DNA of 43,719 nucleotides from Subdoligranulum sp. (GTDB taxonomy: Bacteria; Bacillota; Clostridia; Oscillospirales; Ruminococcaceae), in the NCBI GenBank assembly GCA_004555405.1, contig SFIE01000028.1, positions 1-43,719 on the forward strand, read 5' to 3'. Position 1 is the first letter of the stretch; each line of letters starts with the position of its first letter. Shown here piece after piece: positions 31,132-40,475 of the stretch. The position numbers were made by a program, and so were the translations under genes. The notes under the pieces are model-generated. The model did not search any database, had not been told where the DNA came from, and saw nothing but the letters and a program-made list of their open reading frames with translations.

Positions 31132-33168
31132 TTATTCTCCTCGCAGGCGGCGCAGGATCGGCGCAGAGGCAAGATCCTGTTTTTGCGCTACCGGTAAAAC
31201 CTGATAATAGCGCACGCCGTTTTTCTCTTTTTCACCGATCAGTTCCAGTTGTGTGAGCGCTGTTAAGCCCGCCAGCATTTTACCCGCATTTTCTGCGCCG
31301 GTACAGGCAAAAAGCGGCTGCAGATCGGCGCAGCGCACCTTGCCGCCGCGGATCAGCCGATAGAGCGTGCCGGTTTGCTCTCGGGTAGGGGTAAGCTCAC
31401 AGCGCTGCTGCTCGGTGGTTTCCACACCGGCACAAAATGCCTCAAACAGATCTGCACAGCGTGCAGCCTCGTTGGAAAGGCCTGCCGGGCGGATGTCCTT
31501 AATGCGGCCCGAAAGCATGGGCCCGCCGCGCCCTTCAAACACTGCCAGACTGATGGCCACATCCAGTGATGCCCCTACTTCATAGGGCAGCTGTTCGGGT
31601 GCCATGCCGAAATAGGCCGCATACAGCGTTTGGTCGTTCTGGCGCAGGCGCAGGCGGCTGTGCCGCCCCATGGACACCGGGTACACACCGTCCAGCACCA
31701 CATTTTCCAAAAGGAATACCGGCGCGGGATTGCTGTTGCCAAACGGTGCCAGCGCCGAAAGCCCGGCTACCTCCTGCACATTCAATTCGCTGAGGCGAAC
31801 CGGCACATCCAGCTGCACCGGCGGGCTGGGCAGCACCGGGTATTCTTTGGCTGCCCACGCGTTGATGCGCTTGCGCAGCTGCTCGATGTTTTGCTGCGAT
31901 ACCGTTAATCCGGCAGCCAGCGCATGGCCACCGTAGCGCACCAGAATATCACTGCAGCTGCTGATGGCCGCGTGAAGGTTAAAGCCCGGCACGCTGCGGC
32001 CGCTGCCCCGGCCCTCGCCGTTTTGAACGCCGATCACAATCACCGGGCGGGCATATATTTCTACCAGACGGCTGGCCACGATGCCAATCACGCCCGGGTG
32101 GTATCCTTCGCCCCACACCAGGATCACCTTATCCTGAATGCGTTCGGGGTGGGCTGTCAGCTGCTGCTGTGCCTGCTGCATGATCTCCTGCTCGGCGGTT
32201 TGGCGTTCCTGATTTTTTTCCGAAAGCTCTTCGGCCATCTGCTGGGCGCGCTCAGGGTCCTCACACAGCAAAAGGCGCAAAGCCAGCGCCGCATCGTTCA
32301 TGCGCCCGGCGGCATTCAGCCGGGGGGCCAATGCAAAGCTGATGGTTTCGGCTGTTATCTCACGATCAGCCACGCCTGCAGCCTCGGCCAAAGCGGCCAA
32401 ACCGGGCCGGAAGGTTTCCCGCAGCTGCACCAAGCCCTCACGCACCAGTGTGCGGTTTTCGCCCACAAGGGGCATTACATCCGCCACCGTGCCAATGGCC
32501 GCCAGATCACCGCAGTAATCCAGCATTTCGTCCGGGCTGCAGCCTTCCAGCGCAGCGCACAGCTTAAACGCTACGCCTGCACCGGAAAGCCCCTTGAACG
32601 GGCTTTCGTCGTCCTCACGCTGCGGGTCTACCACAGCCACGGCATCCGGCAGGCGCTCGGCAGGCAGGTGATGGTCGGTGATCACCAGTTCAATGCCAAG
32701 CTGCTTGGCGTACTCGGCTTCTTCCACCGCCGAAATGCCATTGTCCACCGTGATGATAAAATGATAGCCCTTTTCCGCCAGCTTTTCCAAAACCGCTTTG
32801 TTCAGGCCATAGCCTTCATCCTCGCGGCTGGGCAAGCGGCATCGAACGCTTTGCGCGCCCACATTGCGCAAATACTCATACAAAAGGGCGGTGGCAGTGA
32901 TACCATCCACATCATAATCGCCAAAAATCACGATCGGTTCGCCGCTTTCCACTGCACGGTGGATACGCTGCACCGCCTTATCCATATCCTTGAGTAAAAA
33001 CGGATCTGACATCGGCTCGCTTTGCAGCAGCGCTTTTGCCTGCTGTGCATCCGTGCAGCCGCGGCCAACCATTGTGCGTGCCAGCAAACGGCTGATGCCC
33101 AATGTCCGGGCAAGAGCCTCTGCCCTGCCCTCATCGGGTCTATTCACCTGCCACGCACGATACTTCAT
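31132..33168 (-). CDS. recJ: Single-strand DNA exonuclease RecJ
   Basis: 678-residue 5'-3' exonuclease for recombination and repair. DHH-family motifs: FGDYDVDGITATALL, TVDNGIS, VITDHHLPA, FALAPRLNAAGRM and GGHALAAGLTV of the DHHA1 domain, followed by an OB fold and a clostridial C-terminal extension (RCELTPTREQTGTLYRLIRG). AAGGAG lies 9 bases before the ATG. 29 bases separate it from the upstream oxidoreductase gene, so it likely belongs to the cdaA transcript. Confidence 0.95.
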   Translation of the reverse strand: MKYRAWQVNRPDEGRAEALARTLGISRLLARTMVGRGCTDAQQAKALLQSEPMSDPFLLKDMDKAVQRIHRAVESGEPIVIFGDYDVDGITATALLYEYLRNVGAQSVRCRLPSREDEGYGLNKAVLEKLAEKGYHFIITVDNGISAVEEAEYAKQLGIELVITDHHLPAERLPDAVAVVDPQREDDESPFKGLSGAGVAFKLCAALEGCSPDEMLDYCGDLAAIGTVADVMPLVGENRTLVREGLVQLRETFRPGLAALAEAAGVADREITAETISFALAPRLNAAGRMNDAALALRLLLCEDPERAQQMAEELSEKNQERQTAEQEIMQQAQQQLTAHPERIQDKVILVWGEGYHPGVIGIVASRLVEIYARPVIVIGVQNGEGRGSGRSVPGFNLHAAISSCSDILVRYGGHALAAGLTVSQQNIEQLRKRINAWAAKEYPVLPSPPVQLDVPVRLSELNVQEVAGLSALAPFGNSNPAPVFLLENVVLDGVYPVSMGRHSRLRLRQNDQTLYAAYFGMAPEQLPYEVGASLDVAISLAVFEGRGGPMLSGRIKDIRPAGLSNEAARCADLFEAFCAGVETTEQQRCELTPTREQTGTLYRLIRGGKVRCADLQPLFACTGAENAGKMLAGLTALTQLELIGEKEKNGVRYYQVLPVAQKQDLASAPILRRLRGE

Positions 33169-33197
33169 AGTGTTTTGCTCCTTATATTTTCCGTTTT

Positions 33198-34796
33198 TTA
33201 TTCATTTGGGCAAAATTGCTCTGCAATTTTTTTGGCAATGCGCACCCCGTCGACTGCGGCGCTCACAATGCCTCCGGCATAGCCCGCACCCTCGCCGCAG
33301 GGATACACGCCCGCCATGCCCCGATATTCGTATGCTTCATCACGCGGCAGCCGAACCGGGCTGCTGGTGCGCGTTTCAAGGCCCGTCAAAATTGCCTCGG
33401 GGGCTGTGTAACCGGCCAGCTTTCGGTCAAACGCGCGCAAACCAGCGCGCACAGCCTCGGTAAGCGGCGCAGGCAGCAGCGTGCCAAGGTTACAGGCCGT
33501 CACACCACGGTCATAGGTGGGCACTACCCGGCCGATCTTCAGCTCTGCAGTATCATTTAAAAAGCTTTGCACATTGCTGGCCGGGGCACGGTATTCGCCG
33601 CCGCCCGCGAGAAATGCCTTTTGCTCCAGCTCGCGCTGAAACGCAATGGCTTTGGCAGGGTTATCGGCAAAATCCCGGCCGTCTACGCTCACCACCACAG
33701 CTGCATTGGCATTTTTTCCGCTGCGCGCGTGATAGCTCATGCCGTTGGTGACCACACCGCCTTCTTCGCTGGCGCTGGCCACCACCTGCCCGCCGGGGCA
33801 CATACAAAAGGTATACACGCAGCGCTCACCCACATGCTGGCTAAGCTGATATTCGCCGCGCGGAAGTGCCGGATGCCCCGCCGCTCCATGATACAGGCTC
33901 TGCTCGATCTCGCTTTGCAGATGTTCTGCGCGAAAGCCCACGCTGAAGGGCTTGCACTCCACGGGCAGGCCGTTTTCCATGAGCATGGAAAACACATCGC
34001 GCGCCGAATGCCCCACGGCCAGCACCAGCGCCTCGCACGGGATCAGGGCTTTTCCGCCGGGGCCTTCGGCCTCAATGGCTGTAAGGCGGCCATGGCTCTG
34101 CCGCAGCGCGGTAAGGCGTGTATTGAACAGCACCTCTCCGCCCAAGGCCTCGATCTCACGACGGATCGAAAGGATCACTCCGCGCAGCAGATCGGTTCCC
34201 ACATGGGGCTTTTGCTTCCACGCGATCTCGGCCGGTGCGCCATGCTGCAAAAGTGTGTCCGTAATAAAGCCGCACAGTTCGTCCCCGATACGCGTGGTCA
34301 GCTTGCCGTCCGAAAAAGTTCCTGCGCCGCCCTCACCAAACTGAATGTTCGCATTCGGGTTCAGGATACCGGTGGCCGAAAAGCGCTCCACCGCCTGCAC
34401 ACGCTCGGGCAGGGCGGGGCCGCGCTCAAGCACCAGCGGATTAAACCCCTGCCGGGCCAGCACCAGCGCAGCAAACAGGCCCGCCGGGCCAAGGCCGCAC
34501 ACCACCGGGCGTGCGGCCAATTTTTGCGTGCCGTTCCGGATCAAAAATTCCGGCTTTTCTGCAAGCGCCGCGTTGCGGCTGCGCGCTGCGGCAGCGGCCT
34601 CCTGCCCGGGCTCTTTTAAAGAGATTGCCACGGTGCATACAAGGCTCGGCTTGCCATGGCGGGCATCCACCGACAGCTTGGCCATGTGGCATTCCTGCAC
34701 CTGTGCTGCCGAAAGCTTTAACTCACGGCAGGCAGCTTCGCAGGCCGCATTTTCCCCGGCAGAAAGCGAAAGCCGTATATTGCGTACTAAAATCAT
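33198..34796 (-). CDS. FAD-dependent oxidoreductase (COG2509 type)
   Basis: 532-residue flavoprotein. An 80-residue N-terminal domain (ILVRNIRLSL, then ISLKEPG) precedes the dinucleotide fold: PVVCGLGPAGLFAALVLARQG. Then come NANIQFGEGGAGTFSDGKLTTR and, near the C-terminus, YPCGEGAGYAGGIVSAAVDGVR, landmarks of the uncharacterised FAD-dependent dehydrogenase family COG2509. Reaction not known. The ATG at 34796 has GGAGG 6 bases upstream and overlaps the cdaR stop by 4 bases, so it is translationally coupled to c-di-AMP genes. Confidence 0.87.
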   Translation of the reverse strand: MILVRNIRLSLSAGENAACEAACRELKLSAAQVQECHMAKLSVDARHGKPSLVCTVAISLKEPGQEAAAAARSRNAALAEKPEFLIRNGTQKLAARPVVCGLGPAGLFAALVLARQGFNPLVLERGPALPERVQAVERFSATGILNPNANIQFGEGGAGTFSDGKLTTRIGDELCGFITDTLLQHGAPAEIAWKQKPHVGTDLLRGVILSIRREIEALGGEVLFNTRLTALRQSHGRLTAIEAEGPGGKALIPCEALVLAVGHSARDVFSMLMENGLPVECKPFSVGFRAEHLQSEIEQSLYHGAAGHPALPRGEYQLSQHVGERCVYTFCMCPGGQVVASASEEGGVVTNGMSYHARSGKNANAAVVVSVDGRDFADNPAKAIAFQRELEQKAFLAGGGEYRAPASNVQSFLNDTAELKIGRVVPTYDRGVTACNLGTLLPAPLTEAVRAGLRAFDRKLAGYTAPEAILTGLETRTSSPVRLPRDEAYEYRGMAGVYPCGEGAGYAGGIVSAAVDGVRIAKKIAEQFCPNE

Positions 34797-36064
34797 TCCT
34801 GTCCTCCGCTGATTTGGCACTGCACCGAATAAGTGCCCACCACAAACACATCATTGCACGAAGGAACCGAGATAATGGCGGGCACATTTTCCAGCCCGGA
34901 GGTTACCGTGATATCGCTGCCGTCCAGCTGCGCTTCCAGATTGCCGGGGCCAAGCTTTTCCACCGAAGCACGGGGGCCTACCACCGTCACATTGGTAACA
35001 CGCTTACTTTGCGGCGTGATCTTCATTCCAACGGGCACATTGATCGTGCGGATATTATTTACATTGAGTGTTCGGCTGATATAGCCGCTGTCATTGATCT
35101 GCAGCGTAACATTGTCGATATTCTCGGTCGCCATCAAGCCGCTGGGCAGCTCTACTGCCAGCTGATAGCTTTGGTTTTTCACATAACTGCTCAAATCAAA
35201 GCTTGCCACATCGATTTTATCCAGCGAGTCCACCTGCTTGGCCGGGCCTGCCACCACAAGGCTTTCACGGCTCAGGCTGTAATGCAGCGTAGAAAGGTCG
35301 AAGCTGGGCGGCACATTGATAAAGTTTATGCTGAGCGGAAGCTCCTTTTGCAGATACACCGTCATGATCACATCGGTATCCGCGGCGTTCATGGTGGCAT
35401 ATTCCAGCTCGATCTCGTTGCCCTCGGCATCCAGAAGCACAATGGGCGCCTTGCGCGTTACGCTTTCGGTCACTGCACCGTCCATTTGCACATGGGCCAC
35501 TGCGCTGTTCACCTTTTCCACTTCCCCTTCCGGGCCGGTGACGGTTACTTCCATAGGCGAACACGCCGTGCGGTTGAGCGCATAGTTTTCCGCCAGATTG
35601 AGCCCTTCCACATCGGGGGTAATAGGAACGGTTTTGCTGATAATGGTATCAAACACCACCATTACCGTGCGGCCGCCCGAAACGATATCGGCAGTCACAT
35701 TCGAGCTGTAGCGCGAATTCACAATGCGCACGATCAGATTCAGCTGCTGCGCACCAGCGCCCTTTACGGCAGAATAATCGGGATACACCACGATATCCTT
35801 TGCGCCGATCTCGCCCAAGGTGGTGCCGCTGCCGGCCAGGCGCACTGTAACGATCGCCTCGGGCTCGTTTACGATATCCAGCCCCAGCGCCGTGTACTGG
35901 CGCGAATCATAGGTGAAATCCACCTTGATGTTATCCAGCGTTTTGCTGGTGTTTGTATCAATATACATGGTTACTGCCAGCCATACCAGCACGGCCAGCA
36001 AAAGCGAAACAAGAGCTACAAATTCGCGTTTTTTCCAAAACGGCTCTGCTTTTTCTTTGTTCAT
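34793..36064 (-). CDS. cdaR: YbbR-domain regulator of CdaA
   Basis: 423-residue extracytoplasmic protein: one membrane helix at about 18-36 (FVALVSLLLAVLVWLAVTMYI), then four YbbR-type repeats, seen from repeated patterns such as VTVTGPEGEVEKVNS, LVVAGPAKQVDSLDKID and VTVVGPRASVEKLGPGN. CdaR binds the membrane part of CdaA and tunes c-di-AMP synthesis. The start at 36064 overlaps the cdaA stop (ATGA); a GTG at 36076 is possible but less likely. Confidence 0.92.
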   Translation of the reverse strand: MNKEKAEPFWKKREFVALVSLLLAVLVWLAVTMYIDTNTSKTLDNIKVDFTYDSRQYTALGLDIVNEPEAIVTVRLAGSGTTLGEIGAKDIVVYPDYSAVKGAGAQQLNLIVRIVNSRYSSNVTADIVSGGRTVMVVFDTIISKTVPITPDVEGLNLAENYALNRTACSPMEVTVTGPEGEVEKVNSAVAHVQMDGAVTESVTRKAPIVLLDAEGNEIELEYATMNAADTDVIMTVYLQKELPLSINFINVPPSFDLSTLHYSLSRESLVVAGPAKQVDSLDKIDVASFDLSSYVKNQSYQLAVELPSGLMATENIDNVTLQINDSGYISRTLNVNNIRTINVPVGMKITPQSKRVTNVTVVGPRASVEKLGPGNLEAQLDGSDITVTSGLENVPAIISVPSCNDVFVVGTYSVQCQISGGQE

Positions 36065-36936
36065 TTCCAGCCCCACTTTCTGCGACGGGAGGTTTCTTCT
36101 TCAGGCGGGATCACGGTTTCCTGCAAACGGTGAAACAGATTCTGCCGATCCAACCGGCGCATGATGATTCCATCCTTCGCCAGCGAAATAATGCCGGTTT
36201 CCTCGCTGACCACCACCACCACGGCATCGGAGTTTTCACTCATGCCCAAAGCGGCGCGGTGACGGGTGCCCATATCCTTGCCCATTTCCAGATTGTTGGA
36301 AAGCGGCAGCACACATCCGGCGGCTTTCAGCTCACCGTCCACGATCACCACAGCACCGTCATGCAGCGGAGTGCCCTCGTAAAAGATCGTGCCCAGCATT
36401 TCGCGGCTTACATCCGCATTCAGCGGGGTGCCGGTGCGGATGATCTCGGTAAGCTTGGAATAACGCTCCATCACGATCAATGCGCCGGTTTTGGTGTCGG
36501 AAAGCTGTTCGGCCGCATCGCAGATGGCCACCACAGCTTCCTGCCATTTGGCGCGGGTGGATTGATCGTTGCGGTGCATATGAAACAGATCGGAAGCCCA
36601 GCTGCTGGTTTTGCCCACCTGCTCCAGCGCACGACGTATTTCGGGCTGAAACACGACCACCAGAGCCATAAAGCCAACCTGCAGAATGCTGTTCAGCACC
36701 CAGCGCACCGTGCGCATATTGGAGAAGTTTGCCACCAGATACAGCATCAGCATAAAAACAATGCCGCGCGCAAGCTGCCCAACATGGGTCTTTTTGACCA
36801 GCATGATCAGCTCGTAGATCACCACCGCAGTGATCAGAATATCCAAAAGGTCCGCCAGTTGGAAGGTTTGGAAGTTGTGAATGATTTTTCCCAGCAAATC
36901 GTTTTGCAGCACCACCGATTGCAGTCGGTTCAGCAT
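36061..36936 (-). CDS. cdaA: Diadenylate cyclase CdaA
   Basis: 291-residue membrane enzyme making cyclic di-AMP from two ATP. Three N-terminal helices (about 28-48, 52-72, 78-97) precede the DAC domain, whose catalytic motifs DGA (193-195, in TPLHDGAVVI) and RHR (225-227, in MGTRHRAALG) are intact. Second messenger for potassium and wall homeostasis. GGAGG lies 7-8 bases before the ATG. First gene of a coupled run cdaA-cdaR-oxidoreductase; the usual glmM does not follow. Confidence 0.95.
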   Translation of the reverse strand: MLNRLQSVVLQNDLLGKIIHNFQTFQLADLLDILITAVVIYELIMLVKKTHVGQLARGIVFMLMLYLVANFSNMRTVRWVLNSILQVGFMALVVVFQPEIRRALEQVGKTSSWASDLFHMHRNDQSTRAKWQEAVVAICDAAEQLSDTKTGALIVMERYSKLTEIIRTGTPLNADVSREMLGTIFYEGTPLHDGAVVIVDGELKAAGCVLPLSNNLEMGKDMGTRHRAALGMSENSDAVVVVVSEETGIISLAKDGIIMRRLDRQNLFHRLQETVIPPEEETSRRRKWGWK

Positions 36937-37000
36937 GAGGGCGCTCCTCCTTTATGGGTCAGGTTTCATTCCACAGTTTTGTTGTGTGAAATAACAATTT

Positions 37001-37029
37001 ATTATACCATATATTGGTGTATTTGAAAA
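37001..37029 (-). promoter_or_regulatory. cdaA operon promoter
   Basis: Minus strand TTTTCA, 17 bases, TATAAT preceded by TGG (extended -10), about 65 bases before the cdaA start. It probably also serves cdaR, the oxidoreductase, recJ, rel and downstream genes, since no terminator is seen before hemZ. Confidence 0.65.
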
Positions 37030-37084
37030 GTAAAAACTACGGGTTTGCATGGCTTTACACTGCACAGAAACACACTTGCCGCCT

Positions 37085-38206
37085 TTAGCCCTGCAGCAGC
37101 GCCACAGAATGCACCGCAATGCCCAGCCCCTGCCCGGTAAAGCCCAAATGCTCCTCGGTGGTGGCCTTTACGCTCATTCGGCCGATTTCAATGCCCAGCA
37201 CCTTTGCCATGTTGGCGCGCATATCCTCAATATACGGGGCCAGCTTGGGCTTTTGGCACAGAATCGTGGCATCCACATTTTCCACCGTGTAGCCATGCTC
37301 TTTTAAAATACACGCCACATGGGCCATCAGCTGCAAGCTGTCAGCCCCGGCATAGGCGGGATCGGTGTCCGGGAAATGCTTGCCGATGTCACCCAAAGCA
37401 GCGGCTCCCAGCAGCGCATCCATAACGGCATGCGCCAGAACATCGGCATCCGAATGCCCCAAAAGCCCCTTTTCGTAAGGGATCTCCACGCCGCCCAAAA
37501 TCAGCTTGCGGCCTTCCACCAGCTGATGCACATCATATCCATGGCCAATACGCATCTTTTTTTCTCCTCTCAGGTCTTCGGGAGTTGTGATCTTATAGTT
37601 TTCGTAGTTGCCGGGGGTCAGCTCTACCCGGCAGCCCGCCTGTTCAAACAGGCTGCAATCATCCGTTACGGTATCGCTGTGTACTTTTTCAAGGCACTGC
37701 AGATACAGTGCGCGGTCAAAGCATTGCGGGGTTTGCACCGCCATCAGATCTTCGCGGGGCGGTGTGCATTCTACCACGGTCTGTTCGCCGTGTTTCACAA
37801 GCTTAATGGTGTCTTTTACTGCCACCGCCGGGGCCGCTGCGCCGCAGCGGGCTGCCGCCTGCAGCGCACAGGTGATTACCTGCTCGCTCACAAAGGGCCG
37901 GGCGGCATCGTGTATGGCCAGCAGCTCGCCCTTGGCCGCCATTACGCCGCTGCGCACACTTTGTGCGCGGGTGCTGCCGCCGCGCACCACCTGCACAGGC
38001 TTGCGGCATCGGGCTGCAAGCTGCTCTACCCATGGGCGGTTTTCGCCCGCCACAAGAATCAGTTCGGTAACATCCGGGTGCGCATCAAAAGCTTCTATGC
38101 TGCGCTGTAAAACAGTTTTTCCGCCCAGATCCGCTGTGAGCTTATCAAATCCCATGCGGCGCGAAGCACCTGCCGCCACCAGAATAGCACTTACGGTTTT
38201 ATTCAT
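37085..38206 (-). CDS. ispDF: Fused IspD-IspF isoprenoid enzyme
   Basis: 373-residue bifunctional enzyme of the MEP pathway. IspD half (1-217): AILVAAGASRRMG nucleotide site, IHDAARPFVS and DTVTDDCSLFEQAG; it joins MEP to CTP. IspF half (218-373): MRIGHGYDVHQL, LLGHSDADVLAHAVMDALLGAAALGDIGKHFPDTD and KATTEEHLGFTGQGLGIA; it closes the cyclic diphosphate. All metal ligands of IspF (D, H, H in GYDVH and HSDAD) are there. The junction GEKKM has its own AGGAG 8 bases ahead of the IspF ATG at 37555, so free IspF could also be made. Own promoter upstream. Confidence 0.94.
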   Translation of the reverse strand: MNKTVSAILVAAGASRRMGFDKLTADLGGKTVLQRSIEAFDAHPDVTELILVAGENRPWVEQLAARCRKPVQVVRGGSTRAQSVRSGVMAAKGELLAIHDAARPFVSEQVITCALQAAARCGAAAPAVAVKDTIKLVKHGEQTVVECTPPREDLMAVQTPQCFDRALYLQCLEKVHSDTVTDDCSLFEQAGCRVELTPGNYENYKITTPEDLRGEKKMRIGHGYDVHQLVEGRKLILGGVEIPYEKGLLGHSDADVLAHAVMDALLGAAALGDIGKHFPDTDPAYAGADSLQLMAHVACILKEHGYTVENVDATILCQKPKLAPYIEDMRANMAKVLGIEIGRMSVKATTEEHLGFTGQGLGIAVHSVALLQG

Positions 38207-38235
38207 TTGGCACCGCCCCTTTCATTTACTTATTT

Positions 38236-38241
38236 ATTATA
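38236..38241 (-). promoter_or_regulatory. Candidate -10 for ispDF
   Basis: Perfect TATAAT on the minus strand 30 bases before the ispDF start; the -35 region (TGGATT at 17 bases) is weak. Confidence 0.45.
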
Positions 38242-38276
38242 CAAAACACTTGCAAAAAAATCCAGCCTTGGCGAGC

Positions 38277-38326
38277 AAAACACAAAAGCAAGGCGGTGCC
38301 GCCTTCTCTGCCGCACCGCCTTGCTT
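38277..38326 (-). terminator. Terminator after ligA
   Basis: Perfect 13-bp stem AGCAAGGCGGTGC/GCACCGCCTTGCT with a 13-base loop, then TTTGTGTTTTG on the minus strand. Confidence 0.88.
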
Positions 38327-38337
38327 GCGGGATGGTT

Positions 38338-40341
38338 TTATTTCTGCTGCTCCGATTCCTGCCCGGAGATCATTTGCATAAATTCGGCTTCCGATATCAC
38401 CGGAACCCCCAGCGCCTGCGCCTTGGTCAGCTTAGAGCCTGCGGCCTCACCGGCCAGCACATAGCTGGTTTTTTTAGACACCGAGCCGCTGGCTTTGCCG
38501 CCGTTATGCACGATCAGTGCCTCTGCCTCAGCGCGGGAAAGATTTTGCAGCGTGCCGGTGACCACAATGGTTTTTCCCAGAAGGATCGCCGTTTTCTTTT
38601 CCCCATGCCATTCCATGTTCAGCCCTGCCTGCACCAAACGACGCAGCAGATCCTGTGTGCCGCTTTTGGCAAAGAATTCATGCACGCTTTGTGCCATCAC
38701 CTCGCCAAAGCCGTCAATGGCAGCGATCTCTTCGGGTTTTGCCTTGCTGATCGCCTGCATGGTGCCGAAATGCTCGGCCAGCAAAGCCGCCGCCTTATCG
38801 CCGATGTTGCGAATGCCAAGGCCGAACAGCAGCTTGTCCAGATTGTTGGCGCGGGATTTTTCAATAGCGTTCAAAAGATTTTCTGCACTTTTCGACTTGA
38901 ATTTATCCAGCGTGAGCAGCTGCTCTTTGGTGAGGGAATAAATATCCGCTGCCGTGGCCACATAATTTTTTTCTACCAGCTGGCAGGCAACTGCCTCCCC
39001 CAAGCCTTCGATGTCCATTGCATCGCGGCTGGCAAAGTGAATGATGTTTCGCAGGCTTTGTGCCGGGCACTCGGGGTTTACGCAGCGCAGAGCCGCTTCG
39101 CCCTCCAGGCGCACCACCGGCTCACCGCACGAAGGGCAAACGCAGGGCATTTGATAGGGCTCGGTGCCCGGGCCATGCGCGGTGACTGCGATCACCTCGG
39201 GGATAATATCGCCCGCCTTGCGCACACGAATGGTATCGCCGATATGCACATCCAGCTTGCGGATCATATCCTCGTTGTGCAGGCTTGCGCGCGACACACT
39301 GGTGCCCGCCAGCAGAACCGGCTCAAACACCGCCGTGGGAGTCAGCACGCCGGTGCGCCCCACCGAAACCTCGATTGCTTTCAGCTGCGTATCTTTTTCC
39401 TCGGGAGGATACTTAAATGCGATGGCCCAGCGGGGATATTTGTTGGTGCTGCCCATCTGCTCGCGCCGGCTCAGATCGTTCACTTTGATCACCGCGCCGT
39501 CGATATCAAACGGCAGGCTGCCGCGAATGCGGCCGATCTCCTGAATTTCCTGAATGGCAGCTTCGATCCCATGGTACAGGTTATAACGCGGCGAAACCGG
39601 AAGGCCCAGCGATTTGATATAATCCAGTGTTTCGTGGTGCGTAGCAAACCGCACGCCGCGCACCTGCTGCAGATTGAACACAAAAATTGAAAGTCCGCGC
39701 GAGGCTGTAATTCGGGAATCCTTTTGACGCAGCGAACCTGCCGCTGCGTTTCGCGGGTTTTTAAAGGGCGTTTTATCTTCGAGTTCCTGTTCCTCGCACA
39801 GCTTTTCAAAAGCCTTGTGCGGCATATACACTTCACCGCGCACTTCCAGATATTCCGGCGCGTTCTTGAGCTGTGTCGGAATATCCCGAATGGCTGCGAT
39901 ATTCTCGGTAACATCCTCGCCCACCACACCGTCGCCCCGGGTAGAAGCACGCACCAGCTTGCCGTTTTCATATTCAAGGCTGCAGGAAAGGCCGTCTATC
40001 TTGGCCTCCACCACATAGTCTGGCTGCACACCGGCCTCCTGCACGCGGCGATCAAAATCCCGCAGTTCTTCCAGAGAAAATGCATCCAGCAGGCTTTCCA
40101 TTTTAACGGCATGGGTCACTTTGCTGAATTTAGCCGATGCCGTGCCGCCCACATGCTGGGTGGGCGAATCGGCGGTGACCAGCTGCGGAAATTCTTTTTC
40201 GATCTCTTTTAGTTCCCGGTTCAGGGCATCGTATTCAAAATCCTCCAGCTCCGGGGCATCCTGATCGTAATAAAGGCGGTTGTTTTTTTCTATAATTTCA
40301 CGCAGCTCTTTGGCTCGCTGCGCTGCCTGTTTTTCAGTCAA
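38338..40341 (-). CDS. ligA: NAD-dependent DNA ligase
   Basis: 667-residue replicative ligase sealing nicks with NAD. The N-terminal Ia domain has NNRLYYDQDAPELEDFEYDAL; the adenylation site is VEAKIDGLSCSLEY (KxDG lysine). OB fold, Cys4 zinc finger (CPSCGEPV to CVNPECPAQ), helix-hairpin-helix repeats and a C-terminal BRCT domain (KTIVVTGTLQNLSRAEAEALI) follow. The start is TTG at 40341, 9 bases after GAGGAG; an ATG 7 bases upstream opens only a four-codon frame whose stop overlaps the TTG region. Only ligase in view. Confidence 0.96.
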   Translation of the reverse strand: MTEKQAAQRAKELREIIEKNNRLYYDQDAPELEDFEYDALNRELKEIEKEFPQLVTADSPTQHVGGTASAKFSKVTHAVKMESLLDAFSLEELRDFDRRVQEAGVQPDYVVEAKIDGLSCSLEYENGKLVRASTRGDGVVGEDVTENIAAIRDIPTQLKNAPEYLEVRGEVYMPHKAFEKLCEEQELEDKTPFKNPRNAAAGSLRQKDSRITASRGLSIFVFNLQQVRGVRFATHHETLDYIKSLGLPVSPRYNLYHGIEAAIQEIQEIGRIRGSLPFDIDGAVIKVNDLSRREQMGSTNKYPRWAIAFKYPPEEKDTQLKAIEVSVGRTGVLTPTAVFEPVLLAGTSVSRASLHNEDMIRKLDVHIGDTIRVRKAGDIIPEVIAVTAHGPGTEPYQMPCVCPSCGEPVVRLEGEAALRCVNPECPAQSLRNIIHFASRDAMDIEGLGEAVACQLVEKNYVATAADIYSLTKEQLLTLDKFKSKSAENLLNAIEKSRANNLDKLLFGLGIRNIGDKAAALLAEHFGTMQAISKAKPEEIAAIDGFGEVMAQSVHEFFAKSGTQDLLRRLVQAGLNMEWHGEKKTAILLGKTIVVTGTLQNLSRAEAEALIVHNGGKASGSVSKKTSYVLAGEAAGSKLTKAQALGVPVISEAEFMQMISGQESEQQK

Positions 40342-40444
40342 TGCTCATTTCTCCTCTTTAAATTGCGTTTCACATACCGTTTTTGCAGCCGATGCACACA
40401 GTTTTGCCTGCTATTGCTTGCAAAAATAGTTTCTCAGCTTTATC

Positions 40445-40453
40445 AGTATACCA
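40445..40453 (-). promoter_or_regulatory. Candidate ligA promoter
   Basis: Minus strand TGG-TATACT (extended -10), about 100 bases before the ligA start; the -35 is poor. Confidence 0.42.
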
Positions 40454-40475
40454 CATTTTGGGCACAAACAAAGTG

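Noticed and set aside
34511..36133. Plus-strand ORF of 540 codons across cdaR and the oxidoreductase
   Set aside because: It spans two real minus-strand genes and lacks any family feature.
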